Part shown: piece after piece, positions 5,310 through 6,120 of the stretch
Layout: every line of letters starts with the position of its first letter
Position numbering within the stretch: position 1 is the first letter of the stretch
DNA from: Candidatus Woesearchaeota archaeon
GTDB lineage: Archaea > Nanobdellota > Nanobdellia > Woesearchaeales > GW2011-AR4
Length of the DNA stretch: 6,120 nucleotides
Assembly: GCA_016784195.1 (NCBI GenBank)
Contig: JADHVE010000068.1
Coordinates: 1 to 6,120 of the forward strand
Reading direction: 5' to 3'
Made by a program: the position numbers and the translations under genes
The notes under the pieces: model-generated
The model's input: the letters and a program-made list of their open reading frames with translations, nothing else
Told to the model about the DNA's origin: nothing
Database searches by the model: none

Positions 5310-5311
5310 CT

Positions 5312-5869
5312 ATGACTAAAAACAAATATCCACACTTTAATCCAGAAGTGCATAAGATTGAGAGCAAAATCGCAACGGTGAGAACATCTTATCATTGCAA
5401 GTATAACATAAACTATCATATCATATGGATACCCAAGTATAGAAAGCAAATATTGACAGGAAAAGTGATTGAAGTGTTAAAAACAATAATCAATGGGCAA
5501 TGTCAAGAAATGGGCATACAGCAGTTAGCATTAGAAGTCTTGCCAGACCATCTGCACTTATTTGTAGGTTCTAAACCGACAGTAACGCCTTTTAAGATAA
5601 TCCATAAGCTGAAAGGCAATACGAGTATCCAGCTTCGCAGATGCTTTCCAGAGTTAAGGTATCTTGGCTATAAACAGCATTATGGAAGTGGCTTTGATAA
5701 CCTCTGGGCAAGAGGTTATTACTGCGGTTCAGCAGGTCATGTATCGCAGGAACAAGTCAAGAGATACATCCAAGAGCAGATGGGCAAGGATGTATTTGAA
5801 TACGATATTTATGGATGTCCAACAGAGTTAAAAGGACAGTTGAAGATAGGTGATTTCTGTGGAAATTAA
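5312..5869 (+). CDS. tnpA: IS200/IS605-family Y1 HUH transposase TnpA
   Basis: Single-strand DNA transposase of the peel-and-paste type. It binds end hairpins and cuts with one tyrosine, forming a 5'-phosphotyrosine link. Seen: the family opening YNINYHIIWIPKYRKQIL (31-48), the metal-binding HUH motif in LPDHLHLFV (H80, H82), FKIIHKLKGNTSIQL (94-108), LWARGYYCGSAGHVS (131-145), and the helix with catalytic Y152 in KRYIQEQ (150-156). With 185 residues it is longer than usual for TnpA: about 25 extra residues at the N-terminus and a tail after 157. The ATG is supported by GAGGT 7 nt upstream; a GTG at residue 23 would give a more standard length but has no Shine-Dalgarno. All catalytic residues are present, so it looks active. 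The gene is divergent from primase, and its last 11 bases overlap the next gene. Confidence 0.93.
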   Translation: MTKNKYPHFNPEVHKIESKIATVRTSYHCKYNINYHIIWIPKYRKQILTGKVIEVLKTIINGQCQEMGIQQLALEVLPDHLHLFVGSKPTVTPFKIIHKLKGNTSIQLRRCFPELRYLGYKQHYGSGFDNLWARGYYCGSAGHVSQEQVKRYIQEQMGKDVFEYDIYGCPTELKGQLKIGDFCGN

Positions 5870-6083
5870 AACTGTTAATAATCTCTTTCGCAAAATTGTA
5901 ATGTTTGTTTTTGTTTATACTACCATGTTTTTTGTTACTCAAAGAGTGTTTACAGAGTTAAGAAAAGAATATCCGCCATTGGCAGAAGAATATCGTAGAA
6001 TGTGGGGACACATTTATCTCGGGATACTTGTATTTGGAATGTTATTTTGGCTATTACATATACGAGGGGTATTAGCATGGTAA
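5859..6083 (+). CDS. Small two-helix membrane protein, unrecognised
   Basis: I do not recognise the family. From the GTG at 5859 it has 74 residues. That start is preferred because AGGTGA (5848-5853) lies 5 nt before it. The same frame is open from a GTG at 5850, and a later ATG at 5901 would give 60 residues without a ribosome-binding site. Seen: a short basic N-terminus (K4, R11, K12), a hydrophobic segment at about 13-27 rich in F and V, a charged stretch with FTELRKEYPPLAEEYRRMW (31-49), and a second hydrophobic segment at about 52-66 (IYLGILVFGMLFWLL). Its start overlaps the tnpA stop, and its own stop overlaps the start of the next gene. The charged middle between two helices suggests a hairpin topology. 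It may be unrelated to the transposon. Confidence 0.6.
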   Translation: MEIKTVNNLFRKIVMFVFVYTTMFFVTQRVFTELRKEYPPLAEEYRRMWGHIYLGILVFGMLFWLLHIRGVLAW

Positions 6084-6120
6084 ACTATTTACATATTGTG
6101 CTGACATTTGTGATTATTGG
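6077..6120 (+). CDS. Start of a second small membrane protein, cut by the window edge
   Basis: The ATG at 6077-6079 overlaps the previous stop codon (ATGGTAA), in a different frame. GAGGGG (6064-6069) lies 7 nt upstream as a strong ribosome-binding site. The visible 14 residues, MVNYLHIVLTFVII, are strongly hydrophobic and look like the beginning of a transmembrane helix. The start-stop overlap indicates translational coupling with the gene before it, so the two products may work together. Too little is present to name it. Confidence 0.5.
   Translation, partial: MVNYLHIVLTFVII

Larger units (their letters stand above)
5137..5869 (+). mobile_element. IS200/IS605-family insertion element, right end not found
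   Basis: The call rests on the Y1 transposase gene and on the end-like DNA before it. The left part opens with TGACATACTCCC (5137-5148), then a CCGAC-TAAA-GTCGG hairpin (5158-5171), as expected for the subterminal hairpins that TnpA recognises as single strands. From general familiarity with the family, the motif reversed (GGGAG..ATGTCA) resembles the tip on the tnpB side of many archaeal elements. This family has no terminal inverted repeats and makes no target duplication, so exact limits cannot be read from one copy. The left limit is approximate. The stated right limit is only the end of tnpA, because no end hairpin was found downstream before the neighbouring gene begins. No tnpB is present in the window. 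Confidence 0.75.

Noticed and set aside
5158..5311. Group I intron or IStron
   Set aside because: The structured region is only about 150 nt and I could not identify the P3-P8 core or a guanosine site. Transposon-end or leader structure explains it better.
5757..5942. Minus-strand 61-codon frame over the tnpA end
   Set aside because: Antisense to conserved tnpA and to the membrane gene, asparagine/lysine/histidine-rich, with no supporting signal.
1..6120. CRISPR array, rRNA or complete tRNA genes
   Set aside because: No regularly spaced repeats, no rRNA signatures and no cloverleaf were seen on either strand.

Overview
The window looks like a piece of an AT-rich archaeal chromosome, most likely from a DPANN-type lineage (Woesearchaeota, Pacearchaeota or Nanoarchaeota relatives). 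Two things point there. The ribosomal proteins uL3, uL4, uL23, uL2 and uS19 have archaeal sequence features and archaeal S10-cluster order. The DNA primase is one polypeptide that joins a PriS-like catalytic domain to a PriL-like iron-sulfur C-terminal domain, an arrangement known from Nanoarchaeum equitans and its relatives. The lineage call is inference; the archaeal call is firm.

Positions 1-3185 (minus strand) hold the start of the S10-type ribosomal cluster, transcribed right to left: uL3, uL4, uL23, uL2, then uS19, which runs off the left edge. Gaps are 1 bp, 1 bp, 12 bp and 39 bp, so this is one transcription unit. Its products are large-subunit core proteins plus one small-subunit head protein.

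Positions 3186-3448 are a 263-bp non-coding gap between the primase stop and the uL3 start. It contains a good archaeal TATA/BRE candidate just after the primase stop (3432-3447), so the ribosomal mRNA probably carries a leader of about 230 nt, long for an archaeon. The leader can fold into a 73-nt hairpin (3303-3375) followed by a short U-run, with a competing palindrome and two further inverted repeats. It is a candidate autoregulatory or attenuating leader.

Positions 3449-4960 (minus) encode the fused primase, probably from a nearly leaderless promoter at 4983-4994. Positions 4961-5136 are non-coding and AT-rich, with small inverted repeats.

From 5137 rightwards lies an IS200/IS605-family element on the plus strand: a highly structured end (5137-5311) and a Y1 HUH transposase gene, tnpA (5312-5869). 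The structured end, read on the minus strand, resembles the tnpB/omega-RNA side of such elements, although no tnpB gene is present. Two small membrane-protein genes follow on the plus strand: one overlaps the end of tnpA and the next is start-stop coupled to it and cut by the right edge. I did not recognise either, and no right end of the element could be identified.
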